NCBI GenBank assembly: GCA_040220455.1
Contig: JAVJUS010000134.1
Coordinates: 1-64,000 of the forward strand
DNA: 64,000 nucleotides
Direction: 5' to 3'
From: JAVJUS01 sp040220455
Lineage (GTDB): Bacteria; Pseudomonadota; Alphaproteobacteria; DSM-16000; Inquilinaceae
The notes under the pieces were generated by a model. It was given only the letters and a program-made list of their open reading frames with translations, was not told the DNA's origin and did not search any database. The translations under genes were made by a program, and so were the position numbers. How positions within the stretch are numbered: the first letter of the stretch is position 1; the number at the start of each line of letters is the position of its first letter. This document shows, piece after piece, positions 8,218 through 16,550 of the stretch.

Positions 8218-9286
8218 GGGCGGCAGTGATGAACGACTGGTCGACCAGCGCCTCGATGTCGATCGCCTCCTCCAGGATGCCCGCGTCGACGGCCAGCTTC
8301 ATCCCGGCCTCGAACTTCTCCGGCCCGATCCACAGCGCGCCCTTCTCCAGGGCGTCGCCGGCCATGATGTAGTCCGGGTAGGTCCGGGACTCGGTGATCT
8401 GCTGCTCCAGGTCGAGCCCCTGCTGACCGTAGGTCTCGACCGTCACTCGGGCCGTCTCCTCGGGGTTCTCGGCGAACCAGGTCCAGGCGGCGATCTCCGC
8501 CTTCAGCCACCGCGTGACGACGTCCGCCTTCTCCCCGAGGGTCTCCTCCGTGGCGAAGAAGACCATCGGGTAGGTCAGGTCGCCGAGCTCGTCCAGGGTC
8601 ACGATCTCCAGGTCGACGCCGCGCATCTGCAGCATGACGCCCTGGTTCGTCGCCCAGCCGAAATAGGCGTCGACCTGACCGGTCGGCAGGATTCCCGGAT
8701 CGGTGCCCGTCGGCACGAAGGTCACGCTGTCGGGATCGAGGCCCGCGCCGCGCATCAGGGCGACCATGGTCGGCCGGCGCTGGCTCGGGATCGCGATGGT
8801 CTTGCCCTGCATGTCCTCGAGGCTGCGAACCGGCGACTCCGCGAGGCTCATCATCGCGTAGGGGCTCTTCTGGAGGGCCGCGGCGAAGGCCTTGACCGGA
8901 ATGCCCTTGGCGCGCGCCAGGATCAGGTTGGTCGAATCCCGGTCGCCCAGCATCGACTCCCCGGCGGCGACGAGATTGATGGAATCGATCCCCGGCCCGC
9001 CGCTGATGAACTCCGCCTCGATGTCGTTCTCGGCGAAGAAACCGTTGTGCAGGCCGGCGAAGTGGCCGCCGAACTGGACGCTCTTGACCCAGTTGAGCAC
9101 GAGCGAGACCGGGTCGGCGGCCCGCGCGCCGGTCATGGTCCCCGGCAGGACGCCCAGCGCCGCGCCGGCGGCCAGCAGGCCGGCGCCGTTGCGCATCAGC
9201 GCGCGGCGCCCCATCGCGGCCGATCCCGCGATGCCGATGGTCGGAATGGCGCGGTTGTCGGCGAAGCGCCGGGGGTCTTTCGGCAT
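8210..9286 (-). CDS. NMT1/THI5-like ABC substrate-binding protein
   Basis: A 358-residue periplasmic binding protein of the NMT1/THI5-like group, which also includes hydroxymethylpyrimidine-binding proteins. A long N-terminus holds R-R-A-L-M-R-N-G before a hydrophobic stretch ending G-A-R-A-A-D, consistent with Tat export. The mature part begins P-V-S-L-V-L-N-W-V-K-S-V-Q-F-G-G, the usual ligand-facing first strand. It is the first gene of the leftward operon, 120 bases downstream of the LysR-type operator at 9407. The enzymes that follow make an N-heterocyclic ligand the best guess. Confidence 0.85.
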   Translation of the reverse strand: MPKDPRRFADNRAIPTIGIAGSAAMGRRALMRNGAGLLAAGAALGVLPGTMTGARAADPVSLVLNWVKSVQFGGHFAGLHNGFFAENDIEAEFISGGPGIDSINLVAAGESMLGDRDSTNLILARAKGIPVKAFAAALQKSPYAMMSLAESPVRSLEDMQGKTIAIPSQRRPTMVALMRGAGLDPDSVTFVPTGTDPGILPTGQVDAYFGWATNQGVMLQMRGVDLEIVTLDELGDLTYPMVFFATEETLGEKADVVTRWLKAEIAAWTWFAENPEETARVTVETYGQQGLDLEQQITESRTYPDYIMAGDALEKGALWIGPEKFEAGMKLAVDAGILEEAIDIEALVDQSFITAAHA

Positions 9287-9380
9287 GGAATCCCTCCGTT
9301 CGCGCGCAGCCGGCAGCAGAGGACGGCCGGTGGGAAAGCTGCGCCCGAGGGTCCATTAGGCGCCGATCCGCGGCGCGGGA

Positions 9381-9419
9381 GTAGCGTTAACAATCGCGCA
9401 CGGCGCTGCCGAAACGGCA
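9381..9419 (-). promoter_or_regulatory. Predicted LysR operator/promoter of the leftward operon
   Basis: Read on the minus strand, the palindrome TGCCGTTTCGGCA (9419 to 9407) is followed after 17 bases by TAACGCTAC (9389 to 9381). The palindrome is an exact T-N11-A box, the classical LysR-type site. The same 13 bases, the same 17-base gap and TAGCGCTAC recur ahead of the rightward operon at 10579-10617, again oriented with transcription. It lies between the binding-protein start (9286) and the LysR gene (9621). Confidence 0.7.
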
Positions 9420-9501
9420 TCGGTCCGCCATGACATACGCTGAATGGGAGAGCGCTCCGCCGAGCGAAGCCGGTCGGCGAGGCGGGTGGCACGCGCTGCG
9501 C

Positions 9502-9556
9502 GATCAAGCCGCGCGATCGACGCGCGTCCGGCGCCATGCGCGGCGCCGGCTTGATC
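9502..9556. repeat. Inverted repeat ahead of the LysR gene
   Basis: GATCAAGCCG (9502-9511) and CGGCTTGATC (9547-9556) are perfect 10-bp arms 35 bases apart, with a nested GGCGCC...GGCGCC pair between them. It lies 65 bases before the LysR start, so it could be a leader hairpin or a second, autoregulatory site. The rest of the 334-base gap between 9287 and 9620 holds only the operator at 9381-9419. Confidence 0.4.
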
Positions 9557-9620
9557 CGCCGGCGGCGGAGGGATCATCCTGTCGCATGGACCCGCCCCCG
9601 CGGGCCATCGAGCGCGGCCG

Positions 9621-10526
9621 ATGCGTCATCTGCGATATCTCCACTACGTCGATGCCGTCGCGCGCGCGGGCTCGATCCGCAAGGCGGCCGAGGGGCTGAA
9701 CGTCGTCTCCTCGGCGCTCAATCGCCGGATCCTCGACATCGAGGATGAGCTGGGCGCCCCGATCTTCGAGCGCCAGCCGCGCGGCGTCAGGCTGACCGCG
9801 GCGGGGGAGTTGTTCCTCGGCTATATCCGCCGCTCGCGCCAGGACCTGGAGCGGGTGCGCTCGGAGATCGAGGACCTCGCCTCGGTCCGCCGGGGCACCG
9901 CGCGCATCGCGGCGGTCGAAGCGGTCGCGTCGAGCTTTCTGGGCCGCGTCCTAGCCGATTTTCATGCCGACTATCCCCGGATCGGATTCGTCGTCAGCGT
10001 GGTCGGCGCCGACCAGGCGGTCGCCGCGGTCACCGGCGACGATGCGGAGATCGGCTTCACCTTCAATCCGAGCCCCGATCCCCGCTTCCACGCCCTTCGA
10101 CGCAAACCCCAGCGCCTGTGCGCATTGATGGGCCGGGACCACCCGCTCGCCGGCCGGGCCTCGATCCGTCTGGAGGAATGCATCGGCTATCCGCTGGCGA
10201 TCCCGGATCCGACCCTGGGTGGGCGGAATCTGCTGGACCAGGCGCTGACCGGGTCCTCGCTGTCGCTGCACCCGACCATCGAGGCCAATTCCTTCGACCT
10301 CATGATCGGCTTCGCGCTCGCCACCGGGGGCATCGCCCTGCAGGTCGAGATCGGCGGCGCGATCCCGGCCCGCGCCGATGCCCTGGCGGTCGTGCCGCTC
10401 GAGGGCAAGCGGCTCCAGGGCGAGGTCGTGCTCGGCGTCCGGCGCGATCGCATCCTGCCGGTCGGCGCCGCCGTGCTGTGCGAGACATTGGTCGAGCGGA
10501 TGGACGCCCTCGTCCGCGTGCGCTGA
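9621..10526 (+). CDS. LysR-type transcriptional regulator of the ring-degradation operons
   Basis: A 301-residue LysR-family protein: winged helix-turn-helix in residues 1-60 (A-R-A-G-S-I-R-K-A-A-E-G-L then L-N-R-R-I-L-D-I-E-D-E-L-G), a linker helix, and a periplasmic-binding-like effector domain from about residue 90. LysR regulators usually bind a pathway intermediate and activate neighbouring operons from T-N11-A sites. Two matching sites flank this gene, one serving each operon. No effector can be read from the sequence; a cyanurate-like ring or its opened product is the natural guess. Functionally analogous to AtzR of the atzDEF operon, though orthology is not shown. Confidence 0.85.
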   Translation: MRHLRYLHYVDAVARAGSIRKAAEGLNVVSSALNRRILDIEDELGAPIFERQPRGVRLTAAGELFLGYIRRSRQDLERVRSEIEDLASVRRGTARIAAVEAVASSFLGRVLADFHADYPRIGFVVSVVGADQAVAAVTGDDAEIGFTFNPSPDPRFHALRRKPQRLCALMGRDHPLAGRASIRLEECIGYPLAIPDPTLGGRNLLDQALTGSSLSLHPTIEANSFDLMIGFALATGGIALQVEIGGAIPARADALAVVPLEGKRLQGEVVLGVRRDRILPVGAAVLCETLVERMDALVRVR

Positions 10527-10575
10527 GGGGCGTCGCCGTCCGGCGCCGGCGCGTCGAGCGGGAGAGCGGTCCCGG

Positions 10576-10617
10576 CGGTGCCGTTTCGGCACCGGTGCGC
10601 GCTGAAGATAGCGCTAC
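10576..10617 (+). promoter_or_regulatory. Predicted LysR operator/promoter of the rightward operon
   Basis: CGGTGCCGTTTCGGCACCG (10576-10594) is a perfect palindrome with 8-bp arms and a TTT centre; its core TGCCGTTTCGGCA (10579-10591) is a T-N11-A box. TAGCGCTAC follows at 10609-10617, 17 bases after the core. Core and spacing match the site ahead of the leftward operon. No T-run follows, so a terminator for the LysR gene is less likely than an operator. Confidence 0.7.
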
Positions 10618-10785
10618 CCAGCATCATCTCCGTGGCTCTTACTCGCCTCGTGGCCGCGACCGACGCCGGCCATGCCGCCGATCCCCGGAGCCGCGGGAGT
10701 CAATGGTCATGACCCAAGCGCCCACGCGCCGGGCGACGCCCGTCCAGGGCCCGATCCGTCCGCCCGTCCGCACGGCGCCCGCGCC

Positions 10786-11808
10786 ATGAACGCCCGGGCC
10801 CGAGAGACCGGCGCCGACGCCCCGACCGACGGGCTGCCGGTCGTCGACATCGCGCCGATGCGTGGCGACGATCCTGGGGCGCGTGCCGACTCCGGCCGCG
10901 CGGTCGCGGAGGCGTGCGCCACGGCCGGTTTCCTCTATGTGGTCGGCCACGGCGTGCCGCGCGCCGAAATGGACGGCATCCTCGACCAGGCCCGCCGGCT
11001 GTTCGGCCCGGACCGCGATCGGCTGCCCGGCGTCTCGATCGAGCGGTCGCCGCATTGGCGCGGCTGGCTGCCGGCGCGCGCCCGCGGCCGGGACGCCGCG
11101 CTCAAGGGCAACAACCAGGAAGCCTTCCAGATCCAGCGGGAGGAGCCGGGTGGCGAGGACGTCGACGCGATGCGCGCCGCATTGCACGGGCCCAACCTGT
11201 GGCCCGAGGACATGCCGGACTTCCGCGCGGCGATGACCGGTTGGTGGGCGCGCATGGAAGCGCTGTCCCGCGACCTGCTGCGCGCCTTCGCGATCGGACT
11301 GGGGCTGCCCGAGGACGCGTTCCTGCGCCACTACGACCATCCTCTGGCCCAGCTCCGCCTGCTGCACTATCCGCCCCAGAGCGAGCCGGAGGACTCCGGT
11401 ATCCTCGGAATCCGGCCCCACACCGACACCGGCGCCTTCACGATCCTGCTGCAGGATTCGGTCGGCGGGCTCCAGGTCGAATCCCTCGACGGGGAATGGC
11501 TCGACGTGGAGCCGATCGCGGATGCCTTCGTCATCAATATCGGCGACATGATGCGGATCTGGACGAACGGCCGGTTCCGCTCGACCCGCCATCGCGTGAT
11601 CAACCGGAGCGGGGCGGAGCGCTACTCCGTGCCCTTCTTCGTCAATCCGGACTTCGACGCCGTGGCGGAGCCGGAGCCCGCGCTCCTCGCGGCGGACGAG
11701 GCCCCGGCCTTCGAGCCGCTTCCCGTCGGGCCCTTCATCTACGAGCGCTTCTCGAACGTCTGGCCCCGGGCGGAGCCGGGTACGGCAGCGACCCCATCGG
11801 GCGACTGA
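10786..11808 (+). CDS. Isopenicillin-N-synthase-like 2-oxoglutarate/Fe(II) dioxygenase
   Basis: A 340-residue non-heme iron oxygenase. Iron ligands are visible as H-x-D in R-P-H-T-D-T-G-A and a distal His in S-T-R-H-R-V-I-N; R-Y-S-V-P-F-F supplies the arginine that binds 2-oxoglutarate. The family includes thymine 7-hydroxylase as well as biosynthetic enzymes, and members hydroxylate or N-dealkylate small heterocycles. As first gene of the operon, ahead of an importer and deaminase, it may trim a side chain before ring opening; that is inference. The ATG at 10786 is preferred over 10672, whose extra 38 residues are low-complexity and Pro/Ala-rich. Confidence 0.85.
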   Translation: MNARARETGADAPTDGLPVVDIAPMRGDDPGARADSGRAVAEACATAGFLYVVGHGVPRAEMDGILDQARRLFGPDRDRLPGVSIERSPHWRGWLPARARGRDAALKGNNQEAFQIQREEPGGEDVDAMRAALHGPNLWPEDMPDFRAAMTGWWARMEALSRDLLRAFAIGLGLPEDAFLRHYDHPLAQLRLLHYPPQSEPEDSGILGIRPHTDTGAFTILLQDSVGGLQVESLDGEWLDVEPIADAFVINIGDMMRIWTNGRFRSTRHRVINRSGAERYSVPFFVNPDFDAVAEPEPALLAADEAPAFEPLPVGPFIYERFSNVWPRAEPGTAATPSGD

Positions 11809-11868
11809 CACCGTCACTGCGACCGCCGGTCCGCAACCGGGGTCGAGGACGAAGACAAGGAGACGATC

Positions 11869-12927
11869 ATGACCGGCATGGACCGCCGCAGCCTACTGCG
11901 CAACGCCTCCCTTCTCGGCCTTTCCGCGGGCGTCGCGGGCACGCTCGGATCATGGGCACCCACCGCCAGGGCCCAGGGCGCGACCATCCGCGCGACCCAT
12001 TTCGGCGGACCCTACGGCCAGCTCCAGGAGATCATCGCCGACCCCTTCGCCGCCGCCGGCCTGGGCGAAGTGGTCTACGAGGTCGACCAGCCCTCGCTGG
12101 TCATGAGCAAGTGGCAGGCCGCGCCCGACGATCCGCTCTACGACGTCGGGCTGATGGTGCCGATCTCCGCCCTGCGCGCCCAGCAGGCGGGCCTGGTCAC
12201 CGCCCTGACGGCGGAGGACCTGCCGAACCTGGCCGACGCCATCCCGGAGGCTCTGCCGCCCACCGGCTACGGCGTCCATCAGATGATCGACTGCATCGAC
12301 CTGATGTACGACAAGCGCCAGATCCCCGAGCCGCCGACCTCCTGGCTCGATCTCTGGAAGCCGGAATACGCGGGCAAGATCGCCCTGCCGGCCCTGCCGC
12401 TCAACAGCATGGCCGCCCTGACGACGATCGCCGTCTCCCGGGCGCTGGGCAGCGACGAGCGCGACGTCACGGAAGCGTTCGAGCGGATGAAGGAACTCTC
12501 GGCCAACGCGCGTCTCTTCTTCGCCGACCCCAACCAGGTCACCCAGCTCATCGAGCGCGGCGACATCGCCATGGCGCCGCAATACGGCGCCCGGATCGCC
12601 CAGGCCATGCGCCGCAACGATTTCGTCGGCCGCGTCACGCCGGCCGAGGGTGTCCCGGCCTCGCCCCAGACCTGGTCGATCGCCGCGGGATCGCCGCATC
12701 AGGAGACCGCGAAGGCGTATATCGACTTCGTCCTGTCGCAGGAGGTCCAGCAGAAGATGGCGGAGACCTTCCTGCTCGCCCCGGTCAACCGCAACGTCGC
12801 GCTGCCGGACGAGCTCGCGCCGCTGGTGATGTCGGACTACACCAAGTTCTACTTCACCGACGACGAATACGTGGCGTCCCGGGAAGCGGAGTGGTCCGAC
12901 CGCTGGGCGCGGGAGGTCCAGGCTTGA
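11869..12927 (+). CDS. PotD-like ABC substrate-binding protein
   Basis: A 352-residue periplasmic binding protein of the polyamine/opine/thiamine importer class (extracellular solute-binding family 1). The N-terminus has a Tat-type M-D-R-R-S-L-L-R followed by a hydrophobic stretch and a cleavage region ending A-R-A-Q-G. AAGGAGACG lies upstream of the ATG. Its ATPase and two permeases follow after one intervening amidohydrolase gene. Polyamine-type importers also carry aromatic and heterocyclic amines, which would suit the pathway. Confidence 0.85.
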   Translation: MTGMDRRSLLRNASLLGLSAGVAGTLGSWAPTARAQGATIRATHFGGPYGQLQEIIADPFAAAGLGEVVYEVDQPSLVMSKWQAAPDDPLYDVGLMVPISALRAQQAGLVTALTAEDLPNLADAIPEALPPTGYGVHQMIDCIDLMYDKRQIPEPPTSWLDLWKPEYAGKIALPALPLNSMAALTTIAVSRALGSDERDVTEAFERMKELSANARLFFADPNQVTQLIERGDIAMAPQYGARIAQAMRRNDFVGRVTPAEGVPASPQTWSIAAGSPHQETAKAYIDFVLSQEVQQKMAETFLLAPVNRNVALPDELAPLVMSDYTKFYFTDDEYVASREAEWSDRWAREVQA

Positions 12928-12961
12928 CGGCCACGATCCGCCGGTGCCGGGGGACGGGGCG

Positions 12962-14458
12962 GTGACGGAGGCCGCCCCCACCCTTCTCGTGCGCCACGCG
13001 GCCGTGCTCTATCCCTGCGCGGAGCCGGGCGAGCGCCCGCTTCTCGACGCCTGGATCGCGATGCGCGGCGGGGCCGTCACCGGGCTCGGCGCCGAGCCCT
13101 ATGACGGGCCGCCGGCGACGGAGACGATCGACGCGTCGCGGCACCTGGTGCTGCCGGGCTTCGTCAACGTCCACCATCACTACGCCCAGTCCCTGACCCG
13201 GGTGGTCCCGACCGGCCAGAAGGGGCGTTCGCTCGATTGGCTGGGCGCGATGTATCCGCTGTGGCAGGAGATCGACGAGGAGGCCATCGACGCCGCCGCG
13301 CGGCTGACCGCCGCGCAACTGATGCTCTCCGGCGTCACGACGTCGCTCGACCACGCCTATTTCTATCCGGGCGGGCGCGACCGGCTGCTCGATGTCGAGA
13401 TCGCGGCCGTGCGCGAGGCCGGGCTGCGCCAGCACGCCGTACGGGGATGCGTCGCCCGCCTCGAGGGCGATATCGAGGCCATGATCCGCGCCATGCCCGG
13501 CGGCACGGATATCGCGACGAGCGAGGAGCCGGACGCCATTCTGGCGGCCTGCGAGCGCACGCTGGCCGATCACCACGATCCCGCACCCCTCTCGATGGTC
13601 CGCGTCGGGCTCGGGCCGACCCAGATCGCCTATCACCACCCGGCCCTGATGGACGGGATCGGCGCCCTGGCCGCCGAGGCGGATTGCGACCTGCATGTCC
13701 ATGTCACGCCGCGGCCCGACGACGTGGCGCTGTGCGCCGACAAGCACGGCTGCCGGCCGACCGCCTACCTGGCGCGGATCGGCTGGCTCCGGCCCAAGAC
13801 GTGCCTCGCCCACTGCACCATGCACACGGCCGAGGACATCGCCGTTCTGGCCGGCACGGGCGCGGGCGTCGCTCATTGCCCGAGCCAGAACATGCGGCTG
13901 GGATTCCCGATCGGCCCGATCCCCGAGATGCGGCGGGCCGGCGTGCCGGTGGGCATCGGCGTCGACGGCGCCGGCAGCAACGACGGCGGCAGCATCCTGA
14001 CCGAGATGAGGCTCGCCACGCTCGCCCATCGCCTGGCGGGCACCCACGACGACTACGGCCCGGACGACTGGATGACGCCGCATGACGTGCTGTGGATGGC
14101 GACGCGGGAGGCTGCGCGCATCCTCGGCCGGGACGATATCGGCCGCATCGCGCCCGGGGGCGCGGCCGACCTGGCGATGATCGATCTGGACCGGCTCTGC
14201 TACGCCGGCGGCCTGCACGATCCCCTGGCCTGCGTCCTCTTCGTCGGCGACACCGGCCAGGTCGATACGACCATCGTCGCCGGCCAGGTCCGGGTTCGCG
14301 GCGGAAGGCTCGTCGACGGCGACGAGGCGGCGCTGGCCGCGCGGGCCAACCGGGCCGCCGCGCGCCTGGTCTCCCGCGTCCGCGCGCGCACCGGAAGCGA
14401 TTTCGGGAGCCTGGCCGACCGGCTGGCGGCGACGCCGGAGGCGACGGGACGGGCATGA
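12962..14458 (+). CDS. AtzB/8-oxoguanine-deaminase-like amidohydrolase
   Basis: A 498-residue amidohydrolase of the ATZ/TRZ deaminase group. Metal ligands appear in F-V-N-V-H-H-H-Y, D-L-H-V-H-V-T, L-A-H-C-T-M-H and G-V-D-G-A-G-S-N-D. The last motif, with N-D-G-G-S downstream of the Asp, is typical of hydroxyatrazine ethylaminohydrolase and 8-oxoguanine deaminase. Either would remove an amino or alkylamino substituent from a ring, the logical step before the AtzD-like enzyme. GTG at 12962 is chosen for the purine-rich stretch just before it; GTG at 12944 is possible. It lies inside the importer operon and overlaps the ATPase gene by 4 bases. Confidence 0.8.
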   Translation: MTEAAPTLLVRHAAVLYPCAEPGERPLLDAWIAMRGGAVTGLGAEPYDGPPATETIDASRHLVLPGFVNVHHHYAQSLTRVVPTGQKGRSLDWLGAMYPLWQEIDEEAIDAAARLTAAQLMLSGVTTSLDHAYFYPGGRDRLLDVEIAAVREAGLRQHAVRGCVARLEGDIEAMIRAMPGGTDIATSEEPDAILAACERTLADHHDPAPLSMVRVGLGPTQIAYHHPALMDGIGALAAEADCDLHVHVTPRPDDVALCADKHGCRPTAYLARIGWLRPKTCLAHCTMHTAEDIAVLAGTGAGVAHCPSQNMRLGFPIGPIPEMRRAGVPVGIGVDGAGSNDGGSILTEMRLATLAHRLAGTHDDYGPDDWMTPHDVLWMATREAARILGRDDIGRIAPGGAADLAMIDLDRLCYAGGLHDPLACVLFVGDTGQVDTTIVAGQVRVRGGRLVDGDEAALAARANRAAARLVSRVRARTGSDFGSLADRLAATPEATGRA

Positions 14459-15615
14459 CCGCAAGCCGATCCCGCCCGGCCGACCCGCCGCCGGCCGCCG
14501 CGACGGCGGCGGCCTCCGAGGCGCCGGCACCCGTTCCGGAAGACCTCGAGATCTTCCGCATCTCGAAGAGCTTCGATCGGGTGCGCGTGCTCGAGGACTG
14601 CTCCCTGCGCGTGGCGCGGGGCGAGGTGGTCGCCCTGCTCGGCCCGAGCGGCTGCGGGAAGTCGACGCTGCTGAACATCGTCGCCGGCTTCGAGCGCCCG
14701 GACGGCGGGGACGTCTCGATCCGGGGCCGAACCGTCGACGGCGATCCGCCCAATCGCCGCGCCACGGCGATGGTCTTCCAGAACTACGCGCTGTTTCCGC
14801 ACATGACGGTGCGCGCCAATATCGGCTACGGCCTCGCCGCCCGCCGGCTCGACCGGCGCGAGACGGCCGGGCGGGTCGCAGAGGCGCTGGCCCTGCTGCG
14901 CCTCGACGGGCTGGAAGACCGCTATCCGAACGAGCTCAGCGGCGGCCAGCAGCAGCGCGTCGCCATCGCCCGCGCGATCGCCACGCGGCCCGACGTCCTG
15001 CTGCTCGACGAGGCGCTTTCGGCGCTCGACAAGACCCTGCGGGAGGCCATGCAGGTCGAGCTGTCGCTGCTGGTCCGGCGCCTCGGCGTGACCACCATCA
15101 TGGTCACGCACGACCAGCGCGAGGCCTTCGCCATGGCCGACCGCATCGCCATCATGCACGGGGGCCGGATCCTCCAGGTCGGTCGGCCCGACGAGATCTA
15201 TGGCCGGCCGAAGACGGCCTTCGTGGTCGAGTTCCTGGGCTCGGTCAATCGCTTGCCGGGCACGGTGACGCCGCGGCCGGGCGGTGGCGTCCGGCTGGCG
15301 GGCGCGGCGGGCCTGGACGTCGCCTTGCCGGCGCCGGCGACGGATACGGGCGGGACACCGACCGACCCCAGCGGCCTCGCCGTCTATCTGCGGGCCTCGG
15401 ACGTCGACCTGGCCTCGGCGCCGACCGACCAGCATAGCGCCGCGCCCGCCACCGTCACGCTAGTGAGCCTTCTGGGCGCCACGCGCCGCATCGTGGCGAG
15501 CCTGGGCGACCATCAGGTGATCTCCGAGCGGCCCGACACGGGCTCATCGCCGGCACCCGGCGACGCCGTCTATCTCGCCTTCGATCCGGCGACCTGCCAT
15601 GTGGTTCCGCAATGA
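14455..15615 (+). CDS. PotA-like ABC importer ATPase
   Basis: A 386-residue ATPase. Walker A is G-P-S-G-C-G-K-S-T (63-71), the signature L-S-G-G-Q-Q-Q-R-V-A-I-A-R and the H-loop V-T-H-D-Q-R-E-A. Walker B continues D-E-A-L-S-A-L-D, with Ala where Pro is usual. A C-terminal regulatory (TOBE-like) domain follows from about residue 255. An Ala/Pro-rich 30-residue N-terminal extension is present. The ATG overlaps the amidohydrolase stop by 4 bases, and the gene overlaps the next permease by 4 bases. Confidence 0.88.
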   Translation: MTASRSRPADPPPAAATAAASEAPAPVPEDLEIFRISKSFDRVRVLEDCSLRVARGEVVALLGPSGCGKSTLLNIVAGFERPDGGDVSIRGRTVDGDPPNRRATAMVFQNYALFPHMTVRANIGYGLAARRLDRRETAGRVAEALALLRLDGLEDRYPNELSGGQQQRVAIARAIATRPDVLLLDEALSALDKTLREAMQVELSLLVRRLGVTTIMVTHDQREAFAMADRIAIMHGGRILQVGRPDEIYGRPKTAFVVEFLGSVNRLPGTVTPRPGGGVRLAGAAGLDVALPAPATDTGGTPTDPSGLAVYLRASDVDLASAPTDQHSAAPATVTLVSLLGATRRIVASLGDHQVISERPDTGSSPAPGDAVYLAFDPATCHVVPQ

Positions 15616-16550
15616 CCGCGGCGAGCGTCGATGCGAGCCGGGTCGGCGACGCGGGACGGGGCGGACCGCGCGCGCGACCGGCCCGGTTGCCGGTCGCCGA
15701 GCGCGCGGTCGTCGCGGTCATGCTGCTGCCCGCGCTGGCAGTGCTCGTCCCGTTCTTCCTGCTGCCGATGGCCGTGCTTGTCCGCAACAGCGTATGGATC
15801 CAACAGGCGCCGGGCCTGCTCGTGCCGGCCCTGTCGCTCGACACCTACCTGATGGTGCTGACCGACTTCTTCTATCTCGAGATGTTCGCCAACACCTTCG
15901 GGGTCTCGCTGGCGGTCACCGTGCTGACCGCCCTGATCGGCTACCCGTTCGCCTATTTCATCGTGCGGCGGTCGGGCCGGTGGCGGGCGGTCCTCATCTG
16001 GTGCCTCTACCTTCCGCTGCTGGTCAGCGTCATCGCGCGGGTCTTCGGCTGGATCGTGATCACCGCGGACAGCGGCCTGATCAACGCGACGCTGCTCGGC
16101 CTCGGGCTGGTCGAGGAGCCTGTGCGCATCCTCTACGCGCCCGGCGGCATGCTGCTGGGAATGACCCATCGCTACCTGCCGATCATGGTCCTGCCGATCG
16201 CCGCGGCGATCGTGAAGTCCGATCCGGCGCTGATCCGCGCCTCGCGCGACCTCGGATCGGGGCCGGTGGCGACCTTCTTCCGGGTCGAGCTGCCGCTCAG
16301 CCTGCCCGGCATCATCGCCGGCGCCCAGCTCGTCTTCGCGGCCGTCCTCAGCGACTTCGTCCTGCCGCTGCTGCTCGGCTCGACCCGGTTCCGGATGCTC
16401 GCGCCGGCGATCTACGACGAGGCGGTGGGGCGCATGAACTGGGGCCATGCCGCGGCGATCGCCTGCCTGGGCGTGGCGATCATGGCGGTCGTGCTGATGA
16501 CCTCCAACACAGTGGTGCGCCGCCTCGCGCCCTGGGCCCGCGCCCTGTGA
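15612..16550 (+). CDS. PotB-like ABC importer permease
   Basis: A 312-residue inner-membrane permease with about six helices and the usual cytoplasmic coupling segment R-A-S-R-D-L-G-S-G-P-V-A-T-F-F-R-V-E-L-P. It pairs with the PotC-like protein to form the channel for the binding protein at 11869. The start overlaps the ATPase stop by 4 bases (ATGA). Confidence 0.88.
   Translation: MTAASVDASRVGDAGRGGPRARPARLPVAERAVVAVMLLPALAVLVPFFLLPMAVLVRNSVWIQQAPGLLVPALSLDTYLMVLTDFFYLEMFANTFGVSLAVTVLTALIGYPFAYFIVRRSGRWRAVLIWCLYLPLLVSVIARVFGWIVITADSGLINATLLGLGLVEEPVRILYAPGGMLLGMTHRYLPIMVLPIAAAIVKSDPALIRASRDLGSGPVATFFRVELPLSLPGIIAGAQLVFAAVLSDFVLPLLLGSTRFRMLAPAIYDEAVGRMNWGHAAAIACLGVAIMAVVLMTSNTVVRRLAPWARAL

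Noticed and set aside
10576..10594. Terminator of the LysR gene
   Set aside because: There is no T-run after the hairpin, and the same core with the same downstream motif occurs at 9381-9419 where no gene ends.
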